In this document: positions 62,932 through 64,000 of the stretch, one piece after another | Layout of the letters: the number at the start of each line of letters is the position of its first letter | Numbering within the stretch: the stretch's first letter is position 1 | DNA from: Thermoplasmatales archaeon UBA447 | GTDB taxonomy: Archaea > Thermoplasmatota > Thermoplasmata > Thermoplasmatales > Thermoplasmataceae | Length of the DNA: 64,000 bases | Reading direction: 5' to 3' | Assembly: GCA_002503205.1 (NCBI GenBank) | Contig: DARE01000053.1 | Coordinates: 1 to 64,000 of the forward strand | Program-made: the position numbers and the translations under genes | Notes under the pieces: generated by a model | Database searches by the model: none | Told to the model about the DNA's origin: nothing | What the model saw: only the letters and a program-made list of their open reading frames with translations

Positions 62932-63750
62932 CTATTTTCTCAGTACAGCCGTGTCAATTGGGGATTCCTTAATCAGGGCCTTCAGTGTCGAGTTTACCCT
63001 AATTTTCCTGTCCTGAGCAAAGCGCAGGCCAAGCACAAGGAGATCAGCACTGTACTCTTTTATAGCACCGTTTATCTGGTTGGTAATTGTTCCGCCATCT
63101 CCTCCTCTGACAACTGTTATTCCCTCACCAAACCTGGTGTGGATCTCCCCCAGGTTATCAAAAAGGTGCTGAAAACCATGGGTTTTCTTTTCATCAAACT
63201 TTCTGAGATCCAGGAGTGTCAGGGAAGCATTCGAGCTTTTCATCAGGTGAAGGGCGAAGGAGACTGCCATTCTGTTGTTGATTGTTTCTGACACGGGCAG
63301 GAGTATATTCCTGTACGGAAGTTCATTTCTCTTTATGCTGAATACAACGACTGGTGTTGTGCTGTTCTTTATAACATAGTCACCTATGGTACCGAATGTG
63401 CTCCCGGACAAGCCGCTTCTCCTGTGGGTTCCCATGAGAACAAGATCATAATTTTTCTCCTTGAGTTCATCAACAATTCCAGTTTTTATGTTCCTCGCTG
63501 TCCTTACTCTGGGAACAACCTTGATATTGCGTTCTTTCCCGTCTTCGTAGGCGTTGGTGATTATTCTGACCTTGTCGCTCCACGTGAGCTCTTTCATCTC
63601 CTCTTTCACGGTCAGTGCAGTTATCTCACCCGAGTACTTGCCTGCAAGATAAAATGCGATTTCTAAAGGAAGGCGTGATTGCTGGCCCTTGGCCATAGGG
63701 ACCATAATTTTTTCGAATTTAACAACATATGACCTTGCATTGGAGAACAT
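62932..63750 (-). CDS. Tandem UspA-domain protein
   Basis: Protein of 272 residues with two universal-stress domains. The first ends in GTHRRSGLSGSTFGTIGDYVIK, an ATP-binding-type loop; the second, from RNILLPVSETI, has LVLGLRFAQDRKIRVNSTLK, with the loop only partly kept. It is convergent with kdpC, with a 24-base gap. In Halobacterium the kdp operon also contains a UspA-type gene (kdpQ), so a role in K+ uptake control is plausible. A TATA element lies about 27 bases upstream. Confidence 0.85.
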   Translation of the reverse strand: MFSNARSYVVKFEKIMVPMAKGQQSRLPLEIAFYLAGKYSGEITALTVKEEMKELTWSDKVRIITNAYEDGKERNIKVVPRVRTARNIKTGIVDELKEKNYDLVLMGTHRRSGLSGSTFGTIGDYVIKNSTTPVVVFSIKRNELPYRNILLPVSETINNRMAVSFALHLMKSSNASLTLLDLRKFDEKKTHGFQHLFDNLGEIHTRFGEGITVVRGGDGGTITNQINGAIKEYSADLLVLGLRFAQDRKIRVNSTLKALIKESPIDTAVLRK

Positions 63751-63770
63751 TATAAAATATAATACCTAAT

Positions 63771-63784
63771 AGATATTTATATTA
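63771..63784 (-). promoter_or_regulatory. TATA element of the UspA gene
   Basis: On the minus strand TAATATAAATATCT is centred about 27 bases before the ATG at 63750. It fits a leaderless archaeal transcript. Confidence 0.5.
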
Positions 63785-63851
63785 TTGCAATTCGTTTTCT
63801 TCGAAGTTAATGATTGACTTAAAAACTACACACTAATGCTGTACCACAATA

Positions 63852-63877
63852 TTTTATAATTGTGTTGTATTATAAAA
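63852..63877. repeat. Perfect 9-base inverted repeat
   Basis: TTTTATAAT and ATTATAAAA flank the 8-base spacer TGTGTTGT. It lies between the UspA gene and the start of the next gene. It could be a binding site, a pair of opposed TATA elements, or simply AT-rich chance. An overlapping 6-base repeat CACAAT/ATTGTG is at 63845-63864. Confidence 0.4.
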
Positions 63878-63932
63878 CGCACTGTCATTGTCTGTCACTT
63901 AAGCCAGAATTAAAATATGATCTCCACATGCT

Positions 63933-64000
63933 ATGTCAGTGCACATTCCGTCTGTGGTAATAAGAAGGAAAGAGATAGTAGGACGAAAGACAGCATATGA
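63933..64000 (+). CDS. Possible start of a downstream gene (3' partial)
   Basis: An open frame from ATG 63933 runs to the window end (22 codons plus two bases) with no stop. The first residues MSVHIPSVVIRRKEIVG are not enough to identify it. An AT-rich element (ATTAAAATA) lies about 20 bases upstream. Only a short piece is visible. Confidence 0.4.
   Translation, partial: MSVHIPSVVIRRKEIVGRKTAY

Noticed and set aside
1..64000. CRISPR array, rRNA genes or replication origin
   Set aside because: No regularly spaced direct repeats, no rRNA-like stretches and no cdc6/orc1 gene were seen.

Overview
The window is a stretch of archaeal chromosome. Two TFB transcription factors, PCNA, aIF5B, Gar1, ribosomal proteins L7Ae, S28e and L24e, a KEOPS Pcc1-like protein, an archaellin and archaeosine-pathway genes settle the domain. 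The gene set (Nuo-type complex I, KDG aldolase, cytochrome P450, twin-arginine translocase, 1-Cys peroxiredoxin, methionine salvage, many MFS carriers, KdpFABC) and the short AT-rich leaderless promoters point to an aerobic heterotroph of the order Thermoplasmatales (Thermoplasma, Ferroplasma or Cuniculiplasma-like). The genus cannot be fixed from sequence reading alone.

Layout. 0-6 kb: the 3' part of nuoN with two coupled unknown genes, an enoyl-CoA hydratase-fold protein, tatA-tatC, a peroxiredoxin operon and hemB. 6-9 kb: an uncharacterised P-loop ATPase (GvpD/KaiC-like) overlapping a DUF835-like protein. 9-17 kb: malate dehydrogenase, queD-queC, tRNA-Arg(CCT), PCNA, the methionine-salvage operon mtnB-mtnD-mtnC, a DUF998 membrane protein, glutamate dehydrogenase and tRNA-Gly(CCC). 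17-24 kb: an aldo/keto reductase, a regulator divergent from an MFS carrier, a second MFS carrier, OsmC, and a homoserine kinase/PLP-enzyme pair. 24-28 kb: a possible zinc microprotein, a TFB-guaAa operon facing a Gar1-TFB operon, pcc1 and tRNA-Leu(CAA). 28-38 kb: a ThDP enzyme, an aldehyde dehydrogenase, a P450, an MFS carrier, unknown genes, and an SDR dehydrogenase divergent from KDG aldolase. 38-41 kb: the translation cluster L7Ae-S28e-L24e-Ndk-aIF5B. 41-47.7 kb: a cation exchanger, SpeD, a regulator divergent from LipB, delta-1-pyrroline-5-carboxylate dehydrogenase, an SDR, pirin and a membrane protein. 47.8-50 kb: an orphan archaellin facing a catalytically degenerate integrase-like protein. 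50-56 kb: MFS carriers, an esterase, an FMN reductase and an Lrp-like regulator. 56-64 kb: tRNA-Arg(CCG) abutting an adenosine-specific kinase, Elp3, kdpF-kdpA-kdpB-kdpC, and a tandem UspA protein.

How the genes work together. SpeD generates decarboxylated SAM, and polyamine synthesis from it releases methylthioadenosine, which the mtn genes recycle to methionine. Homoserine kinase and the PLP enzyme supply sulfur amino acids or threonine. Glutamate dehydrogenase and P5C dehydrogenase link amino-acid catabolism to the central pathway, where malate dehydrogenase, KDG aldolase and the SDR sit, and Nuo accepts reducing equivalents. Genes are tightly packed with frequent start/stop overlaps. I saw no CRISPR array, no intact insertion sequence, no rRNA and no replication origin. 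The most unusual items are the degenerate integrase next to the archaellin, a possible 28-residue zinc microprotein, a tRNA whose 5' end abuts a stop codon, the ATPase/DUF835 module, LipB in an archaeon, and KdpFABC paired with a UspA protein.
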